Assembly: GCA_050952065.1 (NCBI GenBank)
Contig: JBMNKF010000002.1
Location: 62,001-126,000, forward strand
Length of the DNA: 64,000 nt
Source of the DNA: JAXGZG01 sp050952065
GTDB lineage: Bacteria > Bacillota > Sulfobacillia > Fermentithermobacillales > Fermentithermobacillaceae
Direction: 5' to 3'
Every line of letters begins with the position of its first letter. Position 1 is the first letter of the stretch. Of the stretch, positions 1-7,551 are shown one piece after another. The notes beneath the pieces were generated by a model, which was given only the letters and a program-made list of their open reading frames with translations, did not search any database and was not told where the DNA came from. The translations under genes and the position numbers were made by a program.

Positions 1-35
1 TATCATCTCTCGAGGAGAGAAAACCCGAAGCGTTT

Positions 36-1034
36 ATGAAATCATTGAGGGCAGTTTCCTTTGAATCCAGAAGGGCCCCGGAGAGACATCTGGGGGGCCT
101 GTCCTCATATGTCATTTCCTGCGCCTTGGTGCTATTGGGAGTAGTTGTGGGCCTCATCAGAACACCGCTGGCGCCCAAGCCCCCAGATGCCTACGCCAGC
201 GCCCAGTGGAGAACCGCCGCCATGGCTCAAAGGTCAAGCGAACAAGAGCCCGTATTTGACGATTCAGACCCCGAGGCCTCATCCGCTACGTCTTCCAACC
301 AGGTCAAACTAGTCACCTATACTATCAAAGAAGGCGACACGTTGACATCCATCGCTCTTCGCTTCGGCACTAGTGTGGACTCCATTGCGGCTATAAACAA
401 TCTGACATCCCCTGATCGTTTGACTGTGGGGGAGTCCCTATCTGTGCTGCAGGGCGCTTCTGGAACGATCAGGCGCGTGGCCAAAGGAGACACTCTTTGG
501 GATATCTCCAATCTATACGGGATATCCATAGACGAAATCGTGAAGGCCAACAATCTCAAGAGCGCCGACGACCTCCAGTTGGGACAGCTTTTGATCTTGC
601 CTGGCGCAAAGGCCATATCCGCGGCTCAAGTAGCCGGGGCATCCCGCTCAAGTTCATTTCTGTGGCCTTTATCGGGAACCATCACCAGTACTTACGGATG
701 GAGAACTCATCCTATCTCAGGCGGACGCTCTTTTCACGAGGGGATCGACATTGCTGCTTCATCCGGCACATCGGTGAAAGCGTCATCGTCAGGAAAAGTG
801 ACCCATGTAGGTTGGACGGGTGGATACGGAAGGTTAGTAATCATAAGTCACGGAAACGGCTTTGAGACACGGTATGGCCACCTATCTGGATACGCGGTAA
901 ATGTTGGCCAGACTGTCTCGGCGGGTCAGGTCATCGGGTATGTTGGACAGTCGGGCAGCGCCACAGGCCCCCACTGTCATTTCGAGATAAGGAAATCGGA
1001 CTCACCCAAGAACCCCAAAGACTATCTGCCTTAG
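36..1034 (+). CDS. LysM-domain M23 metalloendopeptidase (cell-wall hydrolase)
   Basis: A 332-residue exported peptidoglycan hydrolase. A hydrophobic segment near residues 24-42 is a signal anchor. Two LysM repeats follow at about residues 92-140 and 144-190 (EGDTLTSIA and KGDTLWDIS), which bind peptidoglycan. The C-terminal 110 residues form an M23 lysostaphin/DD-endopeptidase domain with the zinc-ligand motifs HEGIDIA and HCHFE. It runs opposite to the neighbouring bofA-recR-dnaX genes and is probably its own transcription unit. The domain calls are firm. Which cross-link it cuts, and whether it acts in growth, sporulation or germination, cannot be read from the sequence. Confidence 0.9.
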   Translation: MKSLRAVSFESRRAPERHLGGLSSYVISCALVLLGVVVGLIRTPLAPKPPDAYASAQWRTAAMAQRSSEQEPVFDDSDPEASSATSSNQVKLVTYTIKEGDTLTSIALRFGTSVDSIAAINNLTSPDRLTVGESLSVLQGASGTIRRVAKGDTLWDISNLYGISIDEIVKANNLKSADDLQLGQLLILPGAKAISAAQVAGASRSSSFLWPLSGTITSTYGWRTHPISGGRSFHEGIDIAASSGTSVKASSSGKVTHVGWTGGYGRLVIISHGNGFETRYGHLSGYAVNVGQTVSAGQVIGYVGQSGSATGPHCHFEIRKSDSPKNPKDYLP

Positions 1035-1047
1035 GAAAAACGCCGCC

Positions 1048-1314
1048 TCAGATGAGGTATTTCACCGCCAATAGAAGCGCTGCGCCTGGCAAGCCCAACA
1101 AACCTACTGTAAGCACAGAGACGAGATTGAGGCCTATGTGGAAGTTTACAAGACCTCCTATTACGTTTACTGCCCATATTGCGAAAAATGCCACCCCAGA
1201 TCGCGCAGCAACTTTACCGAGACTCTGCAACGGCCTCGCCAGGGCTTTGAGAACATAGAAAACCACCATCACAGCAATGGCAATCCCAAATATAGTATTG
1301 AGTCCCAAGGTCAA
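1048..1314 (-). CDS. bofA: Pro-sigmaK processing inhibitor BofA family protein
   Basis: An 88-residue, very hydrophobic protein with two or three membrane segments (about residues 5-22, 38-55 and 60-85). Length and composition fit BofA, which in Bacillus sits in the outer forespore membrane and with SpoIVFA holds the SpoIVFB protease inactive until the forespore checkpoint. It lies downstream of recR and the yaaL-like gene, the standard Firmicutes arrangement, which strengthens the call. It is one of three sporulation-linked genes in the window, with yyaC and lonC. In non-Bacillus lineages the exact partner proteins may differ. Confidence 0.8.
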   Translation of the reverse strand: MTLGLNTIFGIAIAVMVVFYVLKALARPLQSLGKVAARSGVAFFAIWAVNVIGGLVNFHIGLNLVSVLTVGLLGLPGAALLLAVKYLI

Positions 1315-1352
1315 CCCTCCGGTAATCTCATATGAGGACAGTCCTGGAGATA

Positions 1353-1574
1353 TTACGAGGCGCCGCTGGGAACAGAACCGCGGTACTTGCGTAGAAAGTA
1401 GGAGTATTTCTTTCGAGCCGCCTCCATGCGAAATATGGCTTCGTCTATGATCTCTGGTTCGGTGGCTTCATCAAAGTAGGAAAGGGCCACGTTGTACTCT
1501 TTCTGAGCCTCAAGCAAAGCTTCCCGATACAGGTCGTGCTCTTGGATCTTGGTCTTGGGCGGAACAAGGCGCAT
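1353..1574 (-). CDS. yaaL: YaaL-like DUF2508 family protein
   Basis: A short acidic, helical protein of 73 residues with no known biochemical function. It sits between recR and bofA, exactly where DUF2508 (YaaL) occurs in Firmicutes. The open frame extends 22 codons further upstream, but the ATG at 1574 follows a GGAGG Shine-Dalgarno by 11 bases and begins with MRLVPPK, so I place the start there. The Glu/Ala/Tyr-rich helical body (EALLEAQKEYNVAL, then MEAARKKYSYFLRKYRG) is typical of the family. It is probably co-transcribed with recR and bofA. Confidence 0.75.
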   Translation of the reverse strand: MRLVPPKTKIQEHDLYREALLEAQKEYNVALSYFDEATEPEIIDEAIFRMEAARKKYSYFLRKYRGSVPSGAS

Positions 1575-1701
1575 TGTGGGAGTCGCCTCCAATGAGAACC
1601 GATGTGACTCATTATATGTCTCAACTAGAAGTATAGACACGTGGTGGAAAACCTATGCAAGCAAGTGAGAACTAGGTGAGATCTTCTGAGTTTGCCAGGA
1701 G

Positions 1702-2307
1702 TCAGGTCATCTCTCTCCGAGACTCGAGAGATCTTGCCAGAGTAACTTCATCGGCATAGTCAAGGTCTGCCCCAAAAGGGAGTCCCCTTGCAAGCCTAGT
1801 GACCATGACCCCTAGGGGTTTCAGCTGTTTGGCTAGATACAAAGCGGTGGTTTCGCCATCTACATCTGGATTGGTGGCCAGTATGACTTCCTTGATCCCC
1901 TTCCCGGGCTCAAGACGGGCCATCAACTCCTTGATTCTGAGATCTTCCGGCCCAATGCCTCTCAGGGGCTCGATATACCCGTGAAGAACATGGTATAGGC
2001 CCCTGTAGCTTCCCGCCCGCTCGATAGCCAGCACATCTTTAGGGTACCCCACCACACATAGGACCGTAGCGTCACGCTTTTCATCCCTGCACACCTCACA
2101 GGGCTCTATGTCGGTGAGGTTCCCGCACACCGAGCAATATCCAACTCGATCTCTGGTTTCCTCCAAAGAGGCGATTAGACGGGTCATACTCTCCTTGCCG
2201 GACACCACGAGGTAAAAAGCCAGACGTTGCGCGGATTTTGGCCCTATGCCCGGCAGTCTACGAAGCTCATCTACTAGTTTTTGTACTGATTCTGGAAGTA
2301 TCGACAT
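1702..2307 (-). CDS. recR: Recombination mediator protein RecR
   Basis: A 201-residue protein of standard RecR length. It has an N-terminal helix-hairpin-helix (LRRLPGIGPKSAQRLAFYL), a four-cysteine zinc motif (CSVCGNLTDIEPCEVC) near residues 58-73, and a Toprim domain (VVGYPKDVLAIER) followed by the family segment ATNPDVDGETTALYLA. RecR acts with RecF and RecO to load RecA on single-strand gaps; recF is also in this window at 32140-33258. The gene follows ybaB by two bases, so the dnaX-ybaB-recR order is intact and probably translationally coupled. Confidence 0.96.
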   Translation of the reverse strand: MSILPESVQKLVDELRRLPGIGPKSAQRLAFYLVVSGKESMTRLIASLEETRDRVGYCSVCGNLTDIEPCEVCRDEKRDATVLCVVGYPKDVLAIERAGSYRGLYHVLHGYIEPLRGIGPEDLRIKELMARLEPGKGIKEVILATNPDVDGETTALYLAKQLKPLGVMVTRLARGLPFGADLDYADEVTLARSLESRREMT

Positions 2308-2309
2308 AG

Positions 2310-2645
2310 TTAGAATTTCAGCGGCATGTTGGCCATACCAGTCACCTTGGCCATCTCCTCTTTTCGAGTTTCATCGGCCTTGGCGACGGCAGAGTTGATG
2401 GCAGCCAGTATCAAGTCCTGTAACATCTCGACATCGTCTGGGTCAACTGCTTCCTTCTCTATCTCGATGGACTTGAACTGCATCCCGCAAGTCACGGTGA
2501 CTCTGACCATGCCACCACCCGAAGTACCCTCGACCACCCTATTGGCTAGTTCCTCTTCGGTCTTGGCCATTTCAGCCTGGAGCTTCTGGGCCTGTTTCAT
2601 CAGACGCCCTATATCCATACCTCCCGATCCGGGGAATCTTGGCAT
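2310..2645 (-). CDS. ybaB: YbaB/EbfC family nucleoid-associated protein
   Basis: A 111-residue protein with the YbaB/EbfC pattern: a Gly-rich start, a long helix beginning MDIGRLMKQAQKLQAEMAK, the core VEGTSGGGMVRVTVTCG, and a C-terminal helical segment DLILAAINSAVAKADE. Members bind DNA as dimers and compact the nucleoid. The ATG follows GGAGGACAAAACAT, a good ribosome site. It lies between dnaX and recR, the most conserved position of this gene in bacteria. There is nothing unusual in it. Confidence 0.93.
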   Translation of the reverse strand: MPRFPGSGGMDIGRLMKQAQKLQAEMAKTEEELANRVVEGTSGGGMVRVTVTCGMQFKSIEIEKEAVDPDDVEMLQDLILAAINSAVAKADETRKEEMAKVTGMANMPLKF

Positions 2646-2658
2646 ATGTTTTGTCCTC

Positions 2659-4401
2659 CTAGGTCACTACTTTGCCGTTCACAATAGTTATTGCAGCTTT
2701 TACAAGGGGATGCAAACCTTCATTGGCTGAACCTGAGCCGTTGCCCTGAGAACCTCCCACATCGTCATGATCTCCGTTCTGCTCAGAGACTGCCCCTGAG
2801 TCACTGCCGTGATCGTCCGGCCAGTACTCTTCCCCAGATACTTCTGTTGCAATCTCAAGACCCCGACCGGTCACTCTGGAGAGATATTCTTCAACCACAT
2901 CCTTGTGGGTTTTGGACATCACCTGCTCCATATGGGTGGCGTAGCCTTTCGGATACCCAAGAACCAGGGTCTTCCCATCAACTCGCACGGGGTTGGCGGG
3001 CAAAAGGTAGGCTCGCGTCAGTGATTTTTTGGCTTTCAGTAGGCGCTCCATTAGGGCTGGCCATACAGATTTTACTTCTTGAACAGAAATGCTTGCACCG
3101 CTGGACTTCGCCCAAGCAGTAGAACTCTTAGATTGTCTCGGCATTGATGATGCTGCTTCTCCGGGCTCGGTTCTTTTCGTCGGGGAAGACTCCGTCGGTG
3201 GGACTAATTCTGAGGTTTTTGGCCGAGCCACAGGTTTGGCGGTTGGCTCTTTCGCAGGCTCTGTAACTCGAGACACGGCAGTTGACTCTTTGGCAGATTC
3301 AGTGGGCAAGCGGGACAGAAGGACTCCGAGAAGCGATACCTCTAGAAGAAGCCTAGGATCGTCGCTGTTCCTCATGAGGCTCGATGCCCGGGTCGTGGCG
3401 TCAAGAATCGAGATTAGAGTCGGGTTAGAGAGGGACCGAGATAGAACGCGCATCGCGCCGACTTCGTCGTCGGGTCTTCCCAAATCCGGGGTTTTGCCTC
3501 CAGGTTTTAGAAGCAGGAGATCTCGCGCGTAGGCACCTATGTCTCCCGCCAGCTCTCCCATGTCCTTGCCTCTATCCGCCATCTCCCTGGTAACATCCAA
3601 GATAGTCTTGAGGTCACCTTGAGAAAACGCCCTGAACAAACGGTTCATGGCTTCTGAAGATGTCTCCCCGAGTATTTCCCGGACATCATCCTCGGCAAGC
3701 GAACCCTCTCCGTAAGTCAGGCAGAGGTCCAAGATGGATAGGGCGTCGCGCATCGACCCTTGAGCGGCCCTGGCGATTATCTTCAAAGCGTTCTTTGAAC
3801 CCTGTCCACGAGAGTTCTCTGTCTTGGCAAGGATCTTCTCCAGTTGCCCCTCGATATCGGACAAAGAAAGGCGATGAAAGTCCATTCTCTGGCACCTGGA
3901 AGTGATAGTAACCGGAATCTTGTGAGGGGCTGTCGTAGCCAGGATGAATATGACGTGCTCAGGCGGCTCCTCCAAGGTCTTAAGAAGAGCATTGAAGGCC
4001 TCCTGGGTCAACATATGGGCTTCGTCGATTATGTAAACCTTGAACTTGCCCATGACCGGAAGGTACCTGACACTTTCCCGAAGGCTCCGCATTTCGTCTA
4101 TTCCGCGGTTGGAAGCGGCGTCAATTTCGACTATGTCTACAGAAGCGCCGCTAGCGGTAGCTTGACACCAACGGCAAACGTTACATGGTTCTGGGCCAAC
4201 GGGCGACTCGCAGTTCAAAGACTTTGCCAGAAGACGGGCTACAGTGGTCTTGCCTGTACCGCGAGGACCCGAGAATAGATATGCGTGGGAGACCCTACCT
4301 TCGACGAGAGCATTCTTGAGAATGCGAATAACCGCTTTCTGGTTGACAACGTCTTCCCACTTGGCGGGACGCCACACACGGTACAAAGCCACATAAGACA
4401 A
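2659..4401 (-). CDS. dnaX: DNA polymerase III subunit gamma/tau
   Basis: A 580-residue clamp-loader ATPase. It has Walker A GPRGTGKTT near residue 45, a zinc module with CNVCRWC, Walker B IIDEAHML, and the SRC motif TSRCQRMDF in the first 230 residues. Helical domain III follows, then a low-complexity Thr/Ser/Pro/Lys linker at about 370-430, then a short tau-like C-terminal domain. Start is TTG at 4401 after GGAGGTAAGCCAG. It is transcribed downstream of the SRP RNA and ahead of ybaB-recR. The A6 run in the tail is not in the frame needed for a classical -1 slip, so I do not predict a programmed gamma form. Confidence 0.96.
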   Translation of the reverse strand: MSYVALYRVWRPAKWEDVVNQKAVIRILKNALVEGRVSHAYLFSGPRGTGKTTVARLLAKSLNCESPVGPEPCNVCRWCQATASGASVDIVEIDAASNRGIDEMRSLRESVRYLPVMGKFKVYIIDEAHMLTQEAFNALLKTLEEPPEHVIFILATTAPHKIPVTITSRCQRMDFHRLSLSDIEGQLEKILAKTENSRGQGSKNALKIIARAAQGSMRDALSILDLCLTYGEGSLAEDDVREILGETSSEAMNRLFRAFSQGDLKTILDVTREMADRGKDMGELAGDIGAYARDLLLLKPGGKTPDLGRPDDEVGAMRVLSRSLSNPTLISILDATTRASSLMRNSDDPRLLLEVSLLGVLLSRLPTESAKESTAVSRVTEPAKEPTAKPVARPKTSELVPPTESSPTKRTEPGEAASSMPRQSKSSTAWAKSSGASISVQEVKSVWPALMERLLKAKKSLTRAYLLPANPVRVDGKTLVLGYPKGYATHMEQVMSKTHKDVVEEYLSRVTGRGLEIATEVSGEEYWPDDHGSDSGAVSEQNGDHDDVGGSQGNGSGSANEGLHPLVKAAITIVNGKVVT

Positions 4402-4452
4402 CTGGCTTACCTCCTAGAGGCTCTTTACCGGCGAGTATACGAGGAAAACACT

Positions 4453-4723
4453 TGGCCGTGCACCCTTCCTTGACCGCCATCCCCAGGCGATACCGGTATG
4501 GCCTGCTCCAGTCAGGAACCCCTGCGGCACATGAGAAGATTTGCTTACCGCTGCTTCCTCCCGGACCTGACGGGGTTCACAAGTTCCCATTGCGCAGGAC
4601 CCAACCTTCACCGCCGCCCGTACCGGCCGGCCCCAAAAATGGACGGCCGCATGAAAGGCATCAACCCCGCTATAGCGGATTGCGGGTTACAGGGCACCGC
4701 TACCTCCCCGTTTAGCACGGCCA
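4453..4723 (-). ncRNA. ffs: Signal recognition particle RNA, large Bacillus type (scRNA)
   Basis: Read on the minus strand, the block contains the SRP helix-8 signature GTCAGGTCCGGGAGGAAGCA near 4555-4575, followed by GCGGTAAGCA. The flanks repeat Bacillus scRNA landmarks: a 5' start GCCGTGCTAAACGGGGAGGT, internal GGGTCCTGCGCAA, the stretch CTCATGTGCCGCAGGGGTTC, and a 3' end GGGTGCACGGCC pairing with the 5' end. The length, about 271 nt, equals the Bacillus RNA and implies an Alu domain. The ends are set by the complementary GCCGTGC/GCACGGC termini and are good to a few bases. It lies just upstream of dnaX, as in other Firmicutes. Confidence 0.95.
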
Positions 4724-4753
4724 AACTTTTCACAGACCAAATCTTTGCCAAGA

Positions 4754-4843
4754 TGGCGGAGGGAGTGGGATTTGAACCCACGAGACGGTTACCCGTCTAC
4801 ACGCTCTCCAGGCGTGCTCCTTCAGCCGCTCGGACATCCCTCC
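4754..4843 (-). tRNA. tRNA-Ser (anticodon GGA)
   Basis: Minus-strand cloverleaf of 90 nt with a long variable arm and encoded CCA. Acceptor GGAGGGA pairs with TCCCTCC; the anticodon stem CACGC/GCGTG encloses loop CTGGAGA; the T-arm has GGTTCAAATCC. It reads UCC/UCU codons. Confidence 0.96.
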
Positions 4844-4864
4844 GCGTGCTAGAAAGAAGCTCAA

Positions 4865-4954
4865 TGGCGGAGGGGGTGGGATTCGAACCCACGAGGCGCG
4901 TCAACGCCTACTCGCTTTCGAGGCGAGCTCGTTCAACCGCTCCGACACCCCTCC
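4865..4954 (-). tRNA. tRNA-Ser (anticodon CGA)
   Basis: Minus-strand 90-nt cloverleaf with a long variable arm. Acceptor GGAGGGG pairs with CCCCTCC, the anticodon stem CTCGC/GCGAG encloses CTCGAAA, the T-loop is GGTTCGAATCC and CCA is encoded. It reads UCG. Confidence 0.96.
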
Positions 4955-4960
4955 GGGAAG

Positions 4961-5428
4961 CTAGCATCTTCCCCTGAGTTCTCGAAAGAACTTCTCCAAC
5001 AACGAAGCGCACTCGGCTTCTCTGACGCCAAAGGTCACGTTAACCCTGTGATTGAGTCTCTCGTCTCCTGTGATGTCCATGAGAGAACCTGAAGCGCCTG
5101 TCCTGGGGTCCCTGGTCCCTACCACTAAGTTCGGAATTCGGGCCATTACCAAGGCACCTGCGCACATGGGGCAAGGCTCAAGAGTAACATACATGGTCGC
5201 CCCCAATATGCGCCAAGAGCCCTCGTGCTGGGCAGCCCTACGAAGCGCAATAATCTCGGCATGGGCAGTAGGATCCTGCAATGTCTCCTTGAGGTTATGT
5301 CCTCTCCCTATAAGGACTCCGTCCTTCAAGATCACAGCCCCGACAGGCACTTCTCCCAGTTGGTATGCCTGTCTTGCCTCTTGAAGGGCTAACCCCATAC
5401 CGAAATGGTGATCGCTTATTCTTGGCAT
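4961..5428 (-). CDS. tadA: tRNA-specific adenosine deaminase TadA
   Basis: A 155-residue zinc deaminase that converts A34 to inosine in tRNA-Arg(ACG). The catalytic motif HAEIIAL (His ligand and proton-shuttle Glu) is near residue 58 and PCPMCAGA supplies the two Cys ligands near residue 90. The start ATG follows GAGGAAGGGGC. It sits inside a tRNA cluster, between tRNA-Arg(CCT) and tRNA-Ser(CGA); its substrate tRNA-Arg(ACG) is encoded about 120 bases upstream on the same strand. Length and motifs are normal, and the close family alternative (guanine or cytosine deaminase) is less likely given this context. Confidence 0.94.
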   Translation of the reverse strand: MPRISDHHFGMGLALQEARQAYQLGEVPVGAVILKDGVLIGRGHNLKETLQDPTAHAEIIALRRAAQHEGSWRILGATMYVTLEPCPMCAGALVMARIPNLVVGTRDPRTGASGSLMDITGDERLNHRVNVTFGVREAECASLLEKFFRELRGRC

Positions 5429-5448
5429 GCCCCTTCCTCAATAATAGT

Positions 5449-5527
5449 TGGTGCGCCCGGGAGGACTCGAACCTCCGGCAGACGGGGATTAGGAATCCCC
5501 CGCTCTATCCACCTGAGCTACGGGCGC
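5449..5527 (-). tRNA. tRNA-Arg (anticodon CCT)
   Basis: Minus-strand cloverleaf, 79 nt with encoded CCA. Acceptor GCGCCCG pairs with CGGGCGC; anticodon stem GGGGA/TCCCC encloses TTCCTAA; the T-arm is GGAGGTTCGAGTCCTCC. It reads AGG. Confidence 0.94.
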
Positions 5528-5547
5528 ATTGAAACGCTTTGCGTGAT

Positions 5548-5624
5548 TGGTGCGCCCGGCGGGACTCGAACCCACAACCTACAGATCCGTAGTCTGTCGC
5601 TCTATCCAATTGAGCCACAGGCGC
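5548..5624 (-). tRNA. tRNA-Arg (anticodon ACG)
   Basis: Minus-strand 77-nt cloverleaf with CCA. The anticodon stem ACAGA/TCTGT encloses CTACGGA, giving ACG. This is the canonical substrate of TadA, whose gene lies just downstream on the same strand; A34 to I34 lets it read CGU, CGC and CGA. Confidence 0.96.
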
Positions 5625-5658
5625 ACACCTATATGACGATATGCCGTTGTCAATGATA

Positions 5659-5749
5659 TGGCGGAGAGGGAGGGATTCGAACCCTCGAAGGGGTCTCCCC
5701 CTTAACGGTTTAGCAAACCGTCGCCCTCGGCCGGCTAGGCGACCTCTCC
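5659..5749 (-). tRNA. tRNA-Ser (anticodon GCT)
   Basis: Minus-strand 91-nt cloverleaf with a long variable arm (AGGGGGAGACCCCTT). Acceptor GGAGAGG pairs with CCTCTCC, the anticodon stem ACGGT/ACCGT encloses TTGCTAA, and CCA is encoded. It reads AGC/AGU. Confidence 0.96.
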
Positions 5750-5809
5750 GCACCTGAAGCGATTGCCCGTACACAATGTATCTTATCACGTAACCTACTG
5801 GGTTCCAAG

Positions 5810-5899
5810 TGGCGGAGGGGGTGGGATTCGAACCCACGGAGGGCTTGCACCCTCAGCAGTTTTCAAGACTGTCGCATTCAACCGCTCTGCCACCCCTCC
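5810..5899 (-). tRNA. tRNA-Ser (anticodon TGA)
   Basis: Minus-strand 90-nt cloverleaf with a long variable arm and encoded CCA. Acceptor GGAGGGG pairs with CCCCTCC; anticodon loop CTTGAAA gives TGA. It is the first gene of the cluster after the promoter at 5914-5943 and reads UCA/UCG. Confidence 0.96.
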
Positions 5900-5913
5900 A
5901 GTCTCGGAAAGTC

Positions 5914-5943
5914 ATAATAACACATGACAGGGGGCTAGATCAA
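5914..5943 (-). promoter_or_regulatory. Putative sigmaA-type promoter of the tRNA-Ser/Arg cluster
   Basis: On the minus strand TTGATC and TATTAT are separated by 18 bases and stand 15 bases before tRNA-Ser(TGA), a plausible position for a stable-RNA promoter. It would drive the tRNAs and, by read-through, tadA, the SRP RNA and dnaX. Confidence 0.6.
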
Positions 5944-6002
5944 TTTGGGTGTCGCCCATGAGAATAGGTCAAGATTCTGGCGTCGGGGAACGATCTTTCG
6001 AT

Positions 6003-6046
6003 CTTTCCCTCACAGGGCGGCTTCTTGTCGGCCCCGTGAGGGAAAG
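6003..6046. other. Long GC-rich stem-loop after the COG2509 flavoprotein gene
   Basis: CTTTCCCTCAC and GTGAGGGAAAG form a perfect 11-bp inverted repeat with further GGGC/GCCC pairing inside. It lies 4 bases beyond the minus-strand stop at 6050. There is no T-run after it, so it is a terminator-like or RNA-protecting hairpin rather than a textbook intrinsic terminator. Confidence 0.6.
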
Positions 6047-6049
6047 CAT

Positions 6050-7522
6050 CTACAAGGGTGATAATGCCGCTAAGTGTGGGCACCTGGGTGATTGTGGGTA
6101 GGTGAGAACCTTGGGGCGGACCTTGCACCAGAGTTCACAGTGAGATCCCAGCCTGGAAAGGATGGAGCGGGCCGCCCTCACGCCGGAACAAGACGCCTGT
6201 GCCAGACTCCGAGTGATCCCCGCTCCGTCACCACAGGCAAACAAGCCGGGGATCTCGGTTTCCATATCATTGGTTACTTTGACTCTGAGCGAGTAGAACT
6301 TGACTTCCACGCCGTACAGCAGAGTGTGCTTGGACCAGATCCCCGGGATCAGCCTATCTAGAATCTCAAGCATCTCCAGGATATTCTTTATGTGCCGGTA
6401 AGGCAGTACTAGGGTAAGATCTCCTGGAGTGGCGGCTTTCAGCGTAGGCTGAACCATGCTTTTGGAAAGCCTCTTGGCGGTAGACCTTCGGCCTTCCCAA
6501 AGGTCGCCGAGCCTCTGAACCATGACTCCGCCACTAAGCATGTTGGCTAAACTGGCTACGTACTTGCCGTATTCTATGGGCTCTCTAAAAGGCTCCGTAA
6601 ATGTCTTTGACACCAAGATGGCGAAATTGGTATTCTCGGAGACCGGTTCGCTTCTGGAGTGCCCGTTGACCGTAACCACGCCGCAGGAGTTCTCGGTTAC
6701 CACCTCGCCCCTGGGGCAGACGCAGAAAGTCCTGACAAGGTCATCGAAAGATTTCGAGTAGTAGTGGATCTTGGGTTCCCAAACCTGCTGGGTGATCTCG
6801 TCTGTCAGTACTGCGGGTACCTCCACCCTCACCCCAATGTCAACCGGGTTGTTCTCTGCCGTGAGTCCGAGTTCTCGGATCTGGTTGGAAAACCAAGCGG
6901 CCCCTTCTCTGCCTGGAGTCGCGATAACGTAACGCGAACGCTCCACCTTTCCGTCCTTCTGGACGATACCCGATATCCTGTCATTTTCCGTCAAGAATCG
7001 AACTACTTCTGTATTTGTGCGGATCTCAACCCGAGAGACGAGGTAAGAGTACATCCGTTTGAGTATTTCCGGGCAATTTTCGGTGCCTAAGTGCCGGATC
7101 AGCGCCGGAATCAGATCGAGCCCAACTCTTGCAGCTCTAGTAACCAGAGAATTGGTCGTGTCTTCATCGGTTCCGTACAAACGGTCTGTAGCACCGAATT
7201 CCCGCCATATCTCATCTTGGTATCTAATGAGCTCTGACAGTTCCTCTTGTGACAGGTATTCGTCCAAGAACCCTCCAAATCTTGTGGTGAGAGTAAGCTT
7301 ACCGTCACTGAAGGCTCCCGCCCCGCCCCATCCCGAGGTTATGGAACAAGGCGAGCAGTCCAGACATCCGCCAATCAGGCCGGGTCTCGGACATTTCCGT
7401 TTATCTAACCCCAGGCCTTTGTCGATTATGAGAATGGACAAACCCGGCGCCTTCCGCGTGAGTTCAATGGCCGCGAAGATCCCTGCCGGGCCTGCCCCAA
7501 CAATGATCACATCCCAAACCAC
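6050..7522 (-). CDS. FAD-dependent dehydrogenase/oxidoreductase, COG2509-like
   Basis: A 490-residue flavoprotein with an N-terminal Rossmann dinucleotide motif VIIVGAGPAGIFAA, the family block CPRPGLIGGCLDCSPC and SGWGGAGAFSDGKL near residues 45-75, and a C-terminal FAD motif GLFACGDGAGITRSLAQA. This matches a widespread uncharacterised FAD-dependent dehydrogenase family; the substrate is unknown. The frame is open to an ATG at 7537, but that ATG overlaps the ribosome site: GGAGG at 7531-7535 is 8 bases before GTG at 7522, so I use GTG. It follows dnaB by about 30 bases and may be its last operon member. Confidence 0.8.
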   Translation of the reverse strand: MVWDVIIVGAGPAGIFAAIELTRKAPGLSILIIDKGLGLDKRKCPRPGLIGGCLDCSPCSITSGWGGAGAFSDGKLTLTTRFGGFLDEYLSQEELSELIRYQDEIWREFGATDRLYGTDEDTTNSLVTRAARVGLDLIPALIRHLGTENCPEILKRMYSYLVSRVEIRTNTEVVRFLTENDRISGIVQKDGKVERSRYVIATPGREGAAWFSNQIRELGLTAENNPVDIGVRVEVPAVLTDEITQQVWEPKIHYYSKSFDDLVRTFCVCPRGEVVTENSCGVVTVNGHSRSEPVSENTNFAILVSKTFTEPFREPIEYGKYVASLANMLSGGVMVQRLGDLWEGRRSTAKRLSKSMVQPTLKAATPGDLTLVLPYRHIKNILEMLEILDRLIPGIWSKHTLLYGVEVKFYSLRVKVTNDMETEIPGLFACGDGAGITRSLAQASCSGVRAARSILSRLGSHCELWCKVRPKVLTYPQSPRCPHLAALSPL

Positions 7523-7551
7523 CTGTCGCACCTCCATGCACTAGTATTTCG

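Noticed and set aside
3020..3040. A6 run in dnaX as a programmed -1 frameshift for a gamma form
   Set aside because: The codon phase is GCC-AAA-AAA-T, which does not match the X-XXY-YYZ slippery arrangement, and no strong hairpin follows in the correct position.
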